Shown here: positions 25,439 through 34,168 of the stretch, piece after piece | Position numbering within the stretch: position 1 is the stretch's first letter | Layout of the letters: every line of letters begins with the position of its first letter | Assembly: GCA_964569315.1 (NCBI GenBank) | Contig: CAZMUZ010000012.1 | Coordinates: 1 to 52,360 of the forward strand | Direction of reading: 5' to 3' | Source of the DNA: CADEFF01 sp964569315 | GTDB lineage: Bacteria > Pseudomonadota > Alphaproteobacteria > Dongiales > Dongiaceae | Length of the DNA: 52,360 bases | The notes under the pieces: generated by a model | Seen by the model: only the letters and a program-made list of their open reading frames with translations | The model's database searches: none | What the model was told of the DNA's origin: nothing | Made by a program: the position numbers and the translations under genes

Positions 25439-26584
25439 TCAGTTTGCCGGCCCACCGTCGCGTTTCGCGGCCGCCACGCGCTCGATCAAGGCGGCCGCAG
25501 CCTCGGTCCCGCTGTAGAGATCTTCGCTTCGGCCATAGCGACCCCCCTGCTGCGACCAACGATCGAGGCGGCCGCGATCCAGCATGCCGGTCAGCAGCGC
25601 GGCATAAGCCGCGGGATCGAACGGTTCCGGCAGAACCAGGCCCGCATCGGCCTTGCGCACATGGTCGCTGAAGCCGCAATTCGCGCTGCAGAGCACCGGT
25701 AGGCCGGCGACGATCGCCTCGAGGATCGCCATGCCCGCGCATTCGTCGCGCGCAGGATGCAGAAGCAGATCGGCGGCGAGCAGGAGGTGCGCCACGTCGT
25801 CCCGCGCGCCGAGAAACGCGACCCGGTCCGCTATCCCGCGTCGCTTCGCAAGCCGCCGATATCGGTCCGGCCGGCCGCGCCCCGCAACGAGCAGTTTCAC
25901 GCGATCCCGTAGGGGACGCGGCAGAGCCGCGACGGCCTCGATGCTTCGATCGAGACCCTTGGTGCGGAACGCCGAGGCCAGGGCAAGAAGTCCGAACTCG
26001 TCGGGCTTGAGGTCAAGACCAGTGCGGGCCTCGCCGCGGATGGAATCGGCATCGGCGGGCCGCATGCGATCCCGCGCGATCGAAGGCGGCAGGAGATGCA
26101 ACCGGCGGTCCTCGATCTTGTAGTGACGCAGATAGGTTTCGATCTGCCGCCGCGACAGCATCATCAGCTCGGTCGCGGTGCCCGGCCCGACAATCCCCGC
26201 CTCGAGGCGGCTGAAACCGTAAAATCGCGGCAGCCACCGATAGAAGACCGAACGTTCCTCTTCCGCCTTCGCCCGGAAGCAGTTTTCCCCGACATAGCAG
26301 AGATCGAGCCCGGGCATCCGGTTGAAGCCGACGATCGCATCGGCGCGCCGCGAGCGCGCCAGCGCGACCGCATCGCGCGCGAGGCGTGCCGCGATACCAT
26401 GGTTGGTCAGACCATGTCGCTTCAGTTCCGTGATCTCGATCGCCGCCGGACGCGGGCCTTGCCACTCGCCGCAGACGAGCTCGACACCATGACCGCGCTT
26501 GACGAGCGCCTCGGCAATGCGGAGGCAGTCCCGTTGCAGGCCGCCATGCGGGAAGTAGCGAAAGAGGATGAAGATCAGCCGCAC
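25439..26584 (-). CDS. waaG: LPS core glycosyltransferase WaaG (RfaG), GT4 family
   Basis: A 381-residue GT-B-fold retaining glycosyltransferase. WaaG adds the first outer-core hexose to heptose II of LPS, at the cytoplasmic face of the inner membrane. The N-terminus FRYFPHGGLQRDCLRIAEAL, followed by THE TNHG-type segment (GLTNHGIAARLARD), GFNRMPGLDLCYV, MMLSRRQIETYLRHY, RTKGLDRSIEA and LLLHPARDECAGMAILEAI, aligns closely with E. coli WaaG as I remember it; the last contains the donor-binding EX7E-type region. It lies about 100 bp downstream of tRNA-Phe on the same strand, away from other LPS genes. The donor sugar in this organism is not determined. Confidence 0.9.
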   Translation of the reverse strand: MRLIFILFRYFPHGGLQRDCLRIAEALVKRGHGVELVCGEWQGPRPAAIEITELKRHGLTNHGIAARLARDAVALARSRRADAIVGFNRMPGLDLCYVGENCFRAKAEEERSVFYRWLPRFYGFSRLEAGIVGPGTATELMMLSRRQIETYLRHYKIEDRRLHLLPPSIARDRMRPADADSIRGEARTGLDLKPDEFGLLALASAFRTKGLDRSIEAVAALPRPLRDRVKLLVAGRGRPDRYRRLAKRRGIADRVAFLGARDDVAHLLLAADLLLHPARDECAGMAILEAIVAGLPVLCSANCGFSDHVRKADAGLVLPEPFDPAAYAALLTGMLDRGRLDRWSQQGGRYGRSEDLYSGTEAAAALIERVAAAKRDGGPAN

Positions 26585-26681
26585 GGGATTGCCGGCCGGC
26601 AGGGCTTCGAACCGGGGCGCTTGCGGAGGCCGGCCCCGGACGAGGGCGCGCAGAGGCGGGGGAGGAAATCCGGAGAGAAAG

Positions 26682-26757
26682 TGGTGCCCAGGGCCGGAAT
26701 CGAACCAGCGACACGCGGATTTTCAATCCGCTGCTCTACCATCTGAGCTACCTGGGC
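26682..26757 (-). tRNA. tRNA-Phe (GAA)
   Basis: The minus strand folds into a full 76-nt cloverleaf. The acceptor pairs GCCCAGG with CCTGGGC, discriminator A, and CCA is encoded at 26684-26682. The D arm is GCTC/GAGC, the anticodon arm GCGGA-TTGAAAA-TCCGC, and the T arm GCTGG-TTCGATT-CCGGC. The anticodon GAA lies at 26724-26722. It has its own promoter-like sequence and sits downstream of yacG. Confidence 0.98.
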
Positions 26758-26787
26758 ACGGGCGCGGAAAGGCGCCGGAACGGGGCG

Positions 26788-26816
26788 CTTATAGTGAAAT
26801 TCGCCCAGCCTGTCCA
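26788..26816 (-). promoter_or_regulatory. Sigma-70-type promoter of tRNA-Phe
   Basis: On the minus strand, TGGACA (26816-26811) and TATAAG (26793-26788) are separated by exactly 17 bp. Each differs from consensus by one base. The start of transcription would fall near 26781, about 24 bases before the mature tRNA 5' end. Confidence 0.7.
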
Positions 26817-26851
26817 GTCGCGGGGGCGGTCGGAATTGGGCCGCCGGACGC

Positions 26852-27133
26852 TCAAGAGGACTCGTCCGGATCGGCGTCCTCGGGCTTCTCCTCGACGGGA
26901 ACCCGATAGCTCTCCTTCAGCCAGCGGCCGAGATCGACCTCGGCGCAACGCGAGGAACAGAAAGGGCGATGGGCCTCGCTGCGCGGCTTGCGGCAGATCG
27001 GACAGCGGCCGCCCGCTTGTGCGCGTTCGGGCGGGTGTGACGCGTCGCCCTTCGCCGCTCCCGCCTCCGGCCCCGACCGGCCTGCCTTGCGCTGTGCGCG
27101 CCGCGACGCGAGATCTTCGATCCTTGCCGACAT
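26852..27133 (-). CDS. yacG: DNA gyrase inhibitor YacG, zinc-finger protein
   Basis: A 93-residue protein with a four-cysteine zinc site: CPIC (Cys44, Cys47) and FCSSRC (Cys59, Cys63), followed by AEVDLGRWLKESYRVP, the core YacG signature. In E. coli YacG binds GyrB and inhibits gyrase. The protein has a basic N-terminal extension of about 40 residues and an acidic tail. The ATG at 27133 leaves 11 bp after the RNase gene; a longer frame from 27178 would overlap that gene. Position after RNase E/G and maf is conserved in alphaproteobacteria. Confidence 0.92.
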   Translation of the reverse strand: MSARIEDLASRRAQRKAGRSGPEAGAAKGDASHPPERAQAGGRCPICRKPRSEAHRPFCSSRCAEVDLGRWLKESYRVPVEEKPEDADPDESS

Positions 27134-27144
27134 GGCGATCCGTT

Positions 27145-28323
27145 CTAGCCCATCCGCGCCGATGATGCCGCGCCGCACCGCTGCTCCGCAAGAGTGGGGC
27201 CGAGCGACTGACGGATCATCTCCACCAGCCCGAGCGAGGACATTTCCAGGATCTGGCAGGGCTGCGGGTCGGCAAGACAGGCCTCGCGCAGCGACGCAAC
27301 GAGGCCGCGCCGATGCTCGGGACGCCGCAAGCCGATGAAGTCGATCACGATCGGACCGCCGAGATTGCGCAGGCGAAGCTGCCGCGCGACCTCCTGCGCG
27401 GCCGCACGATTGATGGCGAACCGCCGATCCTCGGCGCTTCCCGCTTTTCCGGCGCGCGCCGCCGCGTCCGCCGCATCGACATCGATGGCCGTGAGCGCCT
27501 GGCCTTTGTCGAAATGCAGAACGCCGCCGCCCGGGATTTCGACCGACGGCTCCAGCCCCTCGAGCAAGGCTTCCTCGATCTCGGCGATGGAAGGCACCCA
27601 GTCATGAGCCGGTTTGATGTCGACCGCGACCCTCACCTGGGCGCGCCCGGCGCGCTGCTCTACCTGCATCGCAGTCGTCCGATCGACACAGAGAATGGCG
27701 GCGCCATCCGACGGCACCCCGTCGCGCAGGAAGAGATCGAGCGCATCGAGACCGCTCGTCAGAAGGCGCGGCGCCGGACCATCGGCGGCGTCCCGAAGGA
27801 TCGCCTCCCATTGCCGGATCAGGACTGCGGCTTCCGCCCGAAGCGTGGCGTCGTCGGCGCCCGCAGCCGCCGGGCGGGCGGCGAAGCCATGAGACGGCGC
27901 CTCGTCTCGTGCCAGCAGGCGCTCGAGCCGTTGCGCGAGAGCCTTCCCCGCCACCTGCGGATAGCTCGTCATGCCGGGGCGCCCCGGGCGAAGTTCCAGA
28001 TGGCGGCCGGCAAGGGCGACGGCCTGCGAGAGCTTCGGCAGCTTGTCGCCCCTTGCCTCGCGCCGCAATTGCACGACGATGCTTCGGCCCTCGGCGAGCT
28101 TCGGGCTGCCGCTGAGCGGGACTATTCCCGTTTCGGCATCGGCGAACTGGACGAAGGCAGCACCGAGGGCGCGATCGATCCTGGCGACGCGCGCGAGATA
28201 GACCGCGCCTGCCCGGGCGGCGCCGGCGGAGGGCAGCGTGCCGTAGGCCACGAGCCGGTCCTTCTCCCACTCCGCGCAGCGGAGCGCGCCATCCTGTCTA
28301 TAGATGAGGAGGCGCGACGCCAT
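27145..28323 (-). CDS. Ribonuclease E/G family protein, short form
   Basis: A 392-residue endoribonuclease-like protein. An S1-like RNA-binding part (RAGAVYLARVARIDRALGAAF, FADAETGIVPL) is followed by the DNase I-like catalytic domain. The metal-binding aspartates are in ALTAIDVDAAD and IVIDFIGLRR. It is shorter than E. coli RNase G (489 residues). It lacks the CPxC zinc link of full RNase E and ends soon after VEMIRQSLGPTLAEQ, so it is a reduced RNase G-like form; a full RNase E is presumably encoded elsewhere. It lies six bases after maf and is probably cotranscribed with infA, maf and yacG. Confidence 0.9.
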   Translation of the reverse strand: MASRLLIYRQDGALRCAEWEKDRLVAYGTLPSAGAARAGAVYLARVARIDRALGAAFVQFADAETGIVPLSGSPKLAEGRSIVVQLRREARGDKLPKLSQAVALAGRHLELRPGRPGMTSYPQVAGKALAQRLERLLARDEAPSHGFAARPAAAGADDATLRAEAAVLIRQWEAILRDAADGPAPRLLTSGLDALDLFLRDGVPSDGAAILCVDRTTAMQVEQRAGRAQVRVAVDIKPAHDWVPSIAEIEEALLEGLEPSVEIPGGGVLHFDKGQALTAIDVDAADAAARAGKAGSAEDRRFAINRAAAQEVARQLRLRNLGGPIVIDFIGLRRPEHRRGLVASLREACLADPQPCQILEMSSLGLVEMIRQSLGPTLAEQRCGAASSARMG

Positions 28324-28329
28324 CGGGCG

Positions 28330-28947
28330 CTACCAGCGCAGGCCCGATGCCCGAAGCAAGGCCGCCGCTTCGAACAGCGGCAGCCCGACGACATTCGAAT
28401 AGGAGCCGCGTATCCAGGCGATGAGCATCGCCGCGGAACCTTGAATCGCATAGCCGCCGGCCTTGCCGTCCCATTCGCCGCCGGCGAGATAGCCCTCCAT
28501 CTCTTCCTGCGAAAGCCTCTTGAACGCCACCACCGTCTCGACGAGCCGCTCGCGCAACCTGCCATCCGGAAGGATCAACGCGACGGCGCCGATGACGCGA
28601 TGCCGCCGACCGGACAGCAACGCGAGACAATCTCGCGCGACGGCCCTGTCGGAAGGCTTGGGCAAGATGCGTCGCCCGCAAGCGACGACCGTGTCGGCCG
28701 CGAGAATCCGGTGACCGGGAAGACGTTCCGCCACGGCGGCCGCCTTCATCCGGGCAACCCGGCGCGCATACTGCACCGGCAGCTCGCGAGGCAGAGGCGT
28801 CTCGTCGATCGCAGCAGGCTCGACCTGCGAGGGAACGATGCCGATCTGCGCCAGGAGCGCGATGCGCCGCGGCGAAGCGGATGCCAAGACCAGGTCGCCG
28901 GCGACGCCGCGAGGGAGAGTCGGCGGCAACGGCGCGAGCTGCGTCAC
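28330..28947 (-). CDS. maf: Maf nucleotide pyrophosphatase
   Basis: A 205-residue Maf/HAM1-fold house-cleaning enzyme that hydrolyses non-canonical or surplus nucleoside triphosphates to monophosphates. It shows the substrate-binding LVLASASPRRIALL near residue 20, AADTVVACGRRILPKP near residue 83, and the C-terminal GGYAIQGSAAMLI and GSYSNVVGLPL. The GTG start overlaps the infA stop in GTGA, so translation is probably coupled. Which of the Maf subfamilies (dTTP/UTP or m7GTP type) it belongs to is not certain. Confidence 0.93.
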   Translation of the reverse strand: MTQLAPLPPTLPRGVAGDLVLASASPRRIALLAQIGIVPSQVEPAAIDETPLPRELPVQYARRVARMKAAAVAERLPGHRILAADTVVACGRRILPKPSDRAVARDCLALLSGRRHRVIGAVALILPDGRLRERLVETVVAFKRLSQEEMEGYLAGGEWDGKAGGYAIQGSAAMLIAWIRGSYSNVVGLPLFEAAALLRASGLRW

Positions 28948-29162
28948 TTGAAGCGGAAGGTGATGCGACCTTTGGTGAGATCGTAGGGCGTCATCTCGAC
29001 ATTGACGCGGTCGCCGGCAAGAACGCGAATGCGATTCTTTCGCATCTTTCCCGATGTATGGGCGAGCACTACATGCTCGTTGTCGAGCTTCACGCGGAAC
29101 ATGGCATTCGGCAGCAGCTCCATGACCGTTCCGGAGAACTCGATCAAATCCTCTTTAGCCAT
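28944..29162 (-). CDS. infA: Translation initiation factor IF-1
   Basis: A 72-residue S1/OB-fold protein that binds the ribosomal A site during initiation. MAKEDLIEFSGTVMELLPNA, HTSGKMRKNRIRVLAGD and YDLTKGRITFRFK match IF-1 almost residue for residue. The start ATG at 29162 has AGGAGA upstream; a longer frame from 29213 is not needed. It heads the infA-maf-RNase-yacG group, and the 106-bp gap before it probably contains the promoter. Confidence 0.97.
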   Translation of the reverse strand: MAKEDLIEFSGTVMELLPNAMFRVKLDNEHVVLAHTSGKMRKNRIRVLAGDRVNVEMTPYDLTKGRITFRFK

Positions 29163-29268
29163 CCACTCTCCTTTGGGGGCGCACGACGAAACCGCCGCGG
29201 CGGCGCGGATCATAGCGCCATCGTTCGATCAGGACAAATGCGTAAAGGGCCGTTTTCCGCGCTTTCTT

Positions 29269-29712
29269 CTAGAGGCGCGGCGCCGACGGGAGGGGGAAGC
29301 GGGCCTTTATCCGCTGCAGGAGCGTGTCGCGGACCTGACGATAGGCCTCCAGCACCGTCTCGCGCCCGCCCTCGACCAGGCTCGGATCGAAGGTGTTCCA
29401 GAACTCGACGTCGCAGGCCATGGTCCGGGTCAACTCGACCGCGCTGTGCTGCGCCTCCGGCGACAGGGAGATGATGAGGTCGAAGGAGGTGTCCTCGAGA
29501 TTGTCGAACGTCTTGGCGTGATGCCGCGAAATGTCGATCCCGATCTCGTCCATCACGGCGACCGCGAACGGATCGACGGCGTCAGAGCGAACCCCTGCCG
29601 AATCGACGTAGATCTGATGGCCGTGGAGATGCTTGAGCAGGCCTTCGGCCATCGGCGAACGAATGGCGTTCATCGTGCAGCAGAACAGGACGCTTCCCGG
29701 CAAACCGTTCAT
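29269..29712 (-). CDS. Low-molecular-weight protein tyrosine phosphatase-like protein
   Basis: A 147-residue phosphatase of the LMW-PTP/arsenate reductase fold. The P-loop is CTMNAIRS with nucleophile Cys12 and Arg18, and SPMAEGLLKHL follows as in the family. The general-acid aspartate is probably in NTFDPSLVEGG near residue 110. FCCTMNAIRS replaces the common VCxGNxCRS, so the loop is divergent though the CX5R core is intact. It is encoded between UPF0262 and infA, as in other alphaproteobacteria, so a housekeeping rather than a capsule (Wzb) role is likely. Its substrate is unknown. Confidence 0.85.
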   Translation of the reverse strand: MNGLPGSVLFCCTMNAIRSPMAEGLLKHLHGHQIYVDSAGVRSDAVDPFAVAVMDEIGIDISRHHAKTFDNLEDTSFDLIISLSPEAQHSAVELTRTMACDVEFWNTFDPSLVEGGRETVLEAYRQVRDTLLQRIKARFPLPSAPRL

Positions 29713-29722
29713 CGCCCGGGCA

Positions 29723-30211
29723 TCATCCGCGAATATGCAGGACGCAGATCAGCGTGAAGAGGCGACGCGCGGTGTTGGGGTCGAACTCGACCTTGCCGGC
29801 AAGCCGCTCAGTGAGCAGCTCGGCGCCTTCATTATGCAGGCCCCGCCGTCCCATATCGATCGCCTCGATCTGCGAGGGCGAGGATTTCCGGATCGCCTCG
29901 AAGTAGCTTTCGCAGATGGCGAAATAGTCGCGCACGATCTTGCGGAACGGCGTGAGCGAGAGGATCAGCTTGAAGACCGGCGCGTCCGCCTCGTCCTGGA
30001 TGTCGAAGACGAGACGTCCCTCCTCGATCCCGAGCCTGAGGCCATAGGGACCGGGCGGGCCCTCGACGAGACAGAACCGGTTCTCCTCGATGAGATCGTA
30101 GATCGCGACCGCGCGCTCATGCTCGATCTCGGCGCTGCGCCGCACCACCGATCTCTCGTCGAGCGTCACTCGGACGATCCGGGCGGTCGGGCGCGGGTCC
30201 GAATCCTCCAC
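29723..30211 (-). CDS. UPF0262 family protein
   Basis: A 162-residue cytosolic protein of UPF0262, found mainly in alphaproteobacteria and of unknown function. Landmarks are IVRVTLDERSVVRRSAEIEH, ERAVAIYDLIEENRF, YGLRLGIEEGRLVFDI, SLTPFRKIVRDYFAICESY and IDMGRRGLHNEGAELLTERL. It lies 11 bp after hisD and 10 bp before the phosphatase, so it is in the operon. Its constant place between hisD and the phosphatase suggests a conserved but unassigned role. Confidence 0.88.
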   Translation of the reverse strand: MEDSDPRPTARIVRVTLDERSVVRRSAEIEHERAVAIYDLIEENRFCLVEGPPGPYGLRLGIEEGRLVFDIQDEADAPVFKLILSLTPFRKIVRDYFAICESYFEAIRKSSPSQIEAIDMGRRGLHNEGAELLTERLAGKVEFDPNTARRLFTLICVLHIRG

Positions 30212-30222
30212 CGGCAGCGACC

Positions 30223-31527
30223 TCAGGCGTCGCTTCTCGGGTTGAGCCGGATGGCGATCGACCGGGCATGGGCATCGAGCCCTTCGGCTTCCGCGAGGGC
30301 GATGGCGGTCGGCCCGAGCCTGCCGAGGGCCTCGGCGTCGCAGGCGATCAGCGACATGCGCTTCAGGAAATCATGCACGCCGAGACCGGATGCGTAGCGT
30401 GCGCTGCGCCCGGTCGGGAGCACATGGCTCGGCCCGGCGATATAGTCGCCGATCGCTTCCGGCGTATGACGACCGAGGAATACCGCGCCGGCATTGCGGA
30501 TCGCCGGCAACAGTGCGTCCGGATCGGCGACGGCGAGCTCGAGATGCTCCGGCGCCAGGCGGTTGGCGAGCGCCGCCGCGTCCGCCAGGCGATCGACCCG
30601 GATGATCGCACCGAACCGCTCCCAGCTCGCCGCGGCGATGTCGCGGCGCTTCAATCCCTTGAGGGCGGACGCGACCGCCTGTGCTGCGGCATCGGCGAAG
30701 GCGGCATCGTCCGTGATCAGGATGGATTGCGCCGTCTCGTCATGTTCGGCCTGCGACAGCAAATCCATGGCAACCCAGGCGGGATCGTTTCCGGCATCGG
30801 CGATCACCAGGATCTCCGACGGCCCCGCGATCATATCGATACCGACATTGCCGAATACTTGACGCTTGGCCGCCGCCACATAGGCGTTGCCGGGCCCCAC
30901 GATCTTGTCCACCGGCGCGATCGATGCGGTGCCGAAAGCCAGGGCCGCGACCGCCTGGGCGCCGCCGACGCGATAGATCTCCGTCACGCCGGCGATTTGC
31001 GCCGCCTTCATGACCGCCGGATTGAGCTCGCCGTCGGGCGTCGGCACCACCATGGCGATCCGTTCGACGCCCGCCACCGCCGCCGGCACCGCGTTCATCA
31101 GCACCGAGCTCGGATAGGCGGCGGCACCCCCCGGGACATAGATCCCGGCGGCGGCGAGCGGGCGCCACAGGGCGCCGAGGCGAAGCCCGTCCGCATCGCG
31201 GTAGTCGAGATCCGCCGGCATCAGCCGGGCGTAATAGTCCCTGATACGCTTCGCTGCCGTCTCGAGGGCGGAAACCACGCCGGCAGGACAGCGCCGCGCC
31301 GCCTCCCCGATCTCGCGCTCGGTAAGCCGGAGCCGATCCGCCGACAGGTGGCAACGATCGAACTTCGCGGTGTATTCGAGCAGCGCCGAATCGCCGCGCC
31401 TGCGAACCTCGTCGATGATGGCGGCGACGGCTTCGTCGACGCGAAGCTGGAACTCGCGCTTGACGCCGAGCAGCGCCGCGAACTCTTCTTCGAATCGCGG
31501 CGAGGATTGGTCGAGCCTAACGGCCAT
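30223..31527 (-). CDS. hisD: Histidinol dehydrogenase
   Basis: A 434-residue enzyme that catalyses the last two steps of histidine biosynthesis, L-histidinol to L-histidine with NAD and zinc. It contains YVPGGAAAYPSSVLMNAVPA, DKIVGPGNAYVAAAKRQVFG, IDMIAGPSEILVIAD and the catalytic Glu-His in LANRLAPEHLEL. The ATG at 31527 lies inside hisG by 11 bp, giving an overlapping, probably coupled pair; a longer frame from 31569 was rejected because family members begin near MAVRLD. Confidence 0.96.
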   Translation of the reverse strand: MAVRLDQSSPRFEEEFAALLGVKREFQLRVDEAVAAIIDEVRRRGDSALLEYTAKFDRCHLSADRLRLTEREIGEAARRCPAGVVSALETAAKRIRDYYARLMPADLDYRDADGLRLGALWRPLAAAGIYVPGGAAAYPSSVLMNAVPAAVAGVERIAMVVPTPDGELNPAVMKAAQIAGVTEIYRVGGAQAVAALAFGTASIAPVDKIVGPGNAYVAAAKRQVFGNVGIDMIAGPSEILVIADAGNDPAWVAMDLLSQAEHDETAQSILITDDAAFADAAAQAVASALKGLKRRDIAAASWERFGAIIRVDRLADAAALANRLAPEHLELAVADPDALLPAIRNAGAVFLGRHTPEAIGDYIAGPSHVLPTGRSARYASGLGVHDFLKRMSLIACDAEALGRLGPTAIALAEAEGLDAHARSIAIRLNPRSDA

Positions 31528-32203
31528 CGGCTGCCTTCCCGATGGCATCGACGAATCGCCCGACGACATCCGATTGCAGCTTGAGGGCGGTACGGTTGAC
31601 GATCAGCCGGGCGGTCACGTCGGCGATCCGCTCGACCTCGGTCAGGCCGTTCGCTTTCAGGGTTTCGCCCGTCGCCACCAGATCGACGATGCGGCGGCAA
31701 AGACCGAGCCGCGGCGCCAGCTCCATCGCTCCGCTCAGTACGAGGCACTCGGCATGCACGCCGCGCGCCGCGAAATGCTGCGTCGTCAGGCGAGGATACT
31801 TCGTCGCCACGCGCACATGGCTCCAGCGGCCGGGATCGTCCTGCTCCGCCAGCTCTGCCGGCTCGGCGACCGAGAGACGGCATCGCCCGACGGCCAGATC
31901 GACCGGCGCGTAGACATCCGGATAGTCGAACTCGGCAATCACATCGCTCCCCGCGACGCCGATATGCGCAGCGCCGAAGGCGACATAGGTCGCGACGTCG
32001 AAGCTGCGCACGCGCACCACCGAAAGCTCCGGCAGGTTCGTCGAAAAGCTCAGCTTGCGCGACTTCTCGTCGGCCAGGTCGGACTCGACCTCGATGCCCG
32101 CCGCCCGGAGAACGGGAAGCGCCTCGGAGAGAATTCGGCCTTTCGGCAGCGCCAGGACGAGTCCGCCACCCTTGGCGTTTCGCGACGACGATCCCCGGCT
32201 CAT
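31517..32203 (-). CDS. hisG: ATP phosphoribosyltransferase, short form (HisG-S)
   Basis: A 228-residue catalytic subunit for the first step of histidine biosynthesis, joining ATP and PRPP. It shows LVLALPKGRILSEALPVL, RKLSFSTNLPELSVVRVRS, GVAGSDVIAEF, VATKYPRLTTQHFA and LCRRIVDLVATGETL. The length matches HisG-S, which lacks the C-terminal regulatory domain and needs HisZ as a partner; hisZ is not in the window. It overlaps the DUF2948 gene by four bases (ATGA) and hisD by 11 bases. Confidence 0.95.
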   Translation of the reverse strand: MSRGSSSRNAKGGGLVLALPKGRILSEALPVLRAAGIEVESDLADEKSRKLSFSTNLPELSVVRVRSFDVATYVAFGAAHIGVAGSDVIAEFDYPDVYAPVDLAVGRCRLSVAEPAELAEQDDPGRWSHVRVATKYPRLTTQHFAARGVHAECLVLSGAMELAPRLGLCRRIVDLVATGETLKANGLTEVERIADVTARLIVNRTALKLQSDVVGRFVDAIGKAADGR

Positions 32204-32712
32204 AGGTCGCCATCCGCCGTCTCGTCGACCTTATGCTGCGGCCGCCATGCCGTCGGCCAGGCATTACCGAGATCCTCCAGATAGCAGCGGATCGCATCGA
32301 CCTCGAGGCGCATCGTGGTGGTGCCGGCGAAGACCAGGTCGATCGTGCCCGGCGCGGTGCGGATCGTGAGAAGCTCGAGGAAACGCGGCTTCAGCGGGCC
32401 CTGCAACCCCACGGTCTTGACGCCCCGCACCTGCTCGAAGCAAACGCCGCAATGCGTCCGCTCGTAATTCGCATGCGGCCCGTCATCGCCGCTGAACGTC
32501 GCGTCGGCGGAGGCGGCGTCTTCGACGCGGTCGCCGGCTCCATCGACGGCGCCCTGGGTTTCCCAGCGAAATCGATTGGCGACGAAGATGAATCGGCGCT
32601 CGCCCGCGACGAAGGTCATCTCGCGCAGATTGACCAGCGCATCCTGCAGGACCGCCGCGACGACCTGAAGGTCCTCGGCGTCGCGGGCGCGAAGCTTCAC
32701 GGGCGCGGTCAT
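32200..32712 (-). CDS. DUF2948 family protein
   Basis: A 170-residue protein of the alphaproteobacterial DUF2948 family, of unknown function. Landmarks are KLRARDAEDLQVVAAVLQDA, FVAGERRFIFVANRFRWE, HCGVCFEQVRGVKTVGLQ, LELLTIRTAPGTIDLVFAGT and LEVDAIRCYLEDLGNAWPT. No signal peptide or membrane segment is seen. It overlaps both murA and hisG by four bases (ATGA), so it links cell-wall and histidine genes in one transcription unit. Confidence 0.87.
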   Translation of the reverse strand: MTAPVKLRARDAEDLQVVAAVLQDALVNLREMTFVAGERRFIFVANRFRWETQGAVDGAGDRVEDAASADATFSGDDGPHANYERTHCGVCFEQVRGVKTVGLQGPLKPRFLELLTIRTAPGTIDLVFAGTTTMRLEVDAIRCYLEDLGNAWPTAWRPQHKVDETADGDL

Positions 32713-33995
32713 GCTTTCAACCGCTCGATATCGGCGCCGCAGGCCAGCAGCTTCTCCGTCAACCGCTCGTAGCCGCGGTCGAGATGGTAGACGCGGTTGA
32801 GGATCGTGTCGCCTTCGGCGACGAGCCCGGCAAGCACCAGCGATACGGAGGCGCGGAGATCGGTCGCCATGACCGGGGCGCCGATCAGGCCGCCGACGCC
32901 GCGAACCATCGCCGAGCTACCATGGACGGTGATGTTGGCACCCATGCGCGATAGCTCCGGCACATGCATGAACCGGTTCTCGAAGATGGTCTCCGTGATC
33001 ATCGCAGCACCCTCGGCGACCGTCATCATCGCCATGATCTGCGCCTGGAGATCGGTCGGGAATCCGGGATAGGGCTCGGTGATGATATCGACGCCGCGGA
33101 TGACGCCGTCCTTGCGCGAGGCCCGGACCCCGCGATTGGTCGCTTCCAGCTTGACCTGGGCGCGGTCCAGGACCTCGGCGACCGCGCCGATAAGTCCGGG
33201 ATCGGCGCCGATCAGCTCGATATCCCCGTGGGTGATGGCCGCCGCCATTGCATAGGTGCCGGTCTCGATCCGATCAGGGACGATGGCATGGCGCGCGCCA
33301 TGCAGACGATCGACGCCGTCGACGACGATGGTTTCGGTACCGATGCCTTCGATCGACGCGCCCATGGCGACGAGGCAGCGCGCCAGATCGCCGATCTCGG
33401 GCTCGCGCGCGGCGTTCACGAGTTCGGTGCGGCCCCTGGCGAGCGATGCCGCCATCAGCAGGTTCTCGGTGGCGCCGACCGACGCGGTCGGGAAAATGAT
33501 CCTCGCGCCCTGCAGGCCGCGCGGCGCGGTCGCGTGAATATAGCCTTCGCGAAGGTCGATTTCGGCGCCGAGCTGGATGAGCCCCTTGAGATGCAGATCG
33601 ACGGGGCGCGTCCCGATGGCGCAGCCGCCCGGCAGCGAGACCTGCGCCTGACCGCAGCGGGCGAGCAGCGGCCCCAGCACGAGGATGGAGGCGCGCATCT
33701 TGCGGACGAGATCGTAGTCGGCGCGCGTGCTGCCGATATCGCGGCAGCGAAGATCCAGCACGCGCCCGATATGGCCGTCGTCGGTCGACTGGCCGTTCAG
33801 GTTGATGACGACGCCAAGCTGCGCGAGCAGCGTCGCCATGGTCGCGATGTCGGCGAGATGCGGGAGGTTGCTGAGACAGAGCGTGTCGTCCGTCAGCAGC
33901 GCCGCCGCCATGAGCGGCAGGGCCGCGTTCTTGGCGCCGCTGATCTGTATCTCGCCCTGCAGCGGGCGGCCGCCGCGAATTCGAATCTTGTCCAT
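32709..33995 (-). CDS. murA: UDP-N-acetylglucosamine 1-carboxyvinyltransferase (MurA)
   Basis: A 428-residue enzyme that transfers enolpyruvate from PEP to UDP-GlcNAc, the first committed step of peptidoglycan synthesis. It begins MDKIRIRGGRPLQGEIQISG and contains AKNAALPLMAAALL, the active-site loop LPGGCAIGTRPVDLHLKG with Cys125 (the fosfomycin target residue), and EPYPGFPTDLQAQ. The ATG at 33995 matches the family N-terminus; an upstream extension to 34034 was not used. DUF2948 overlaps its end. Confidence 0.96.
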   Translation of the reverse strand: MDKIRIRGGRPLQGEIQISGAKNAALPLMAAALLTDDTLCLSNLPHLADIATMATLLAQLGVVINLNGQSTDDGHIGRVLDLRCRDIGSTRADYDLVRKMRASILVLGPLLARCGQAQVSLPGGCAIGTRPVDLHLKGLIQLGAEIDLREGYIHATAPRGLQGARIIFPTASVGATENLLMAASLARGRTELVNAAREPEIGDLARCLVAMGASIEGIGTETIVVDGVDRLHGARHAIVPDRIETGTYAMAAAITHGDIELIGADPGLIGAVAEVLDRAQVKLEATNRGVRASRKDGVIRGVDIITEPYPGFPTDLQAQIMAMMTVAEGAAMITETIFENRFMHVPELSRMGANITVHGSSAMVRGVGGLIGAPVMATDLRASVSLVLAGLVAEGDTILNRVYHLDRGYERLTEKLLACGADIERLKA

Positions 33996-34168
33996 GGTGC
34001 CTGTAACTGCCAGCGATACGGCCGCACTCTGCATGAGGCAGAGCGACCCCGGCTACGGGCTTCGAGCGCCTCGCCAGGCGCCGGGCGCAGAAAAAGGGCC
34101 GAACGGCGCCTCTTTTAGTGTATCGGGGGACCGGCCTCAAGCCGCAACTGGGGCCGGCGAGCGATGCC

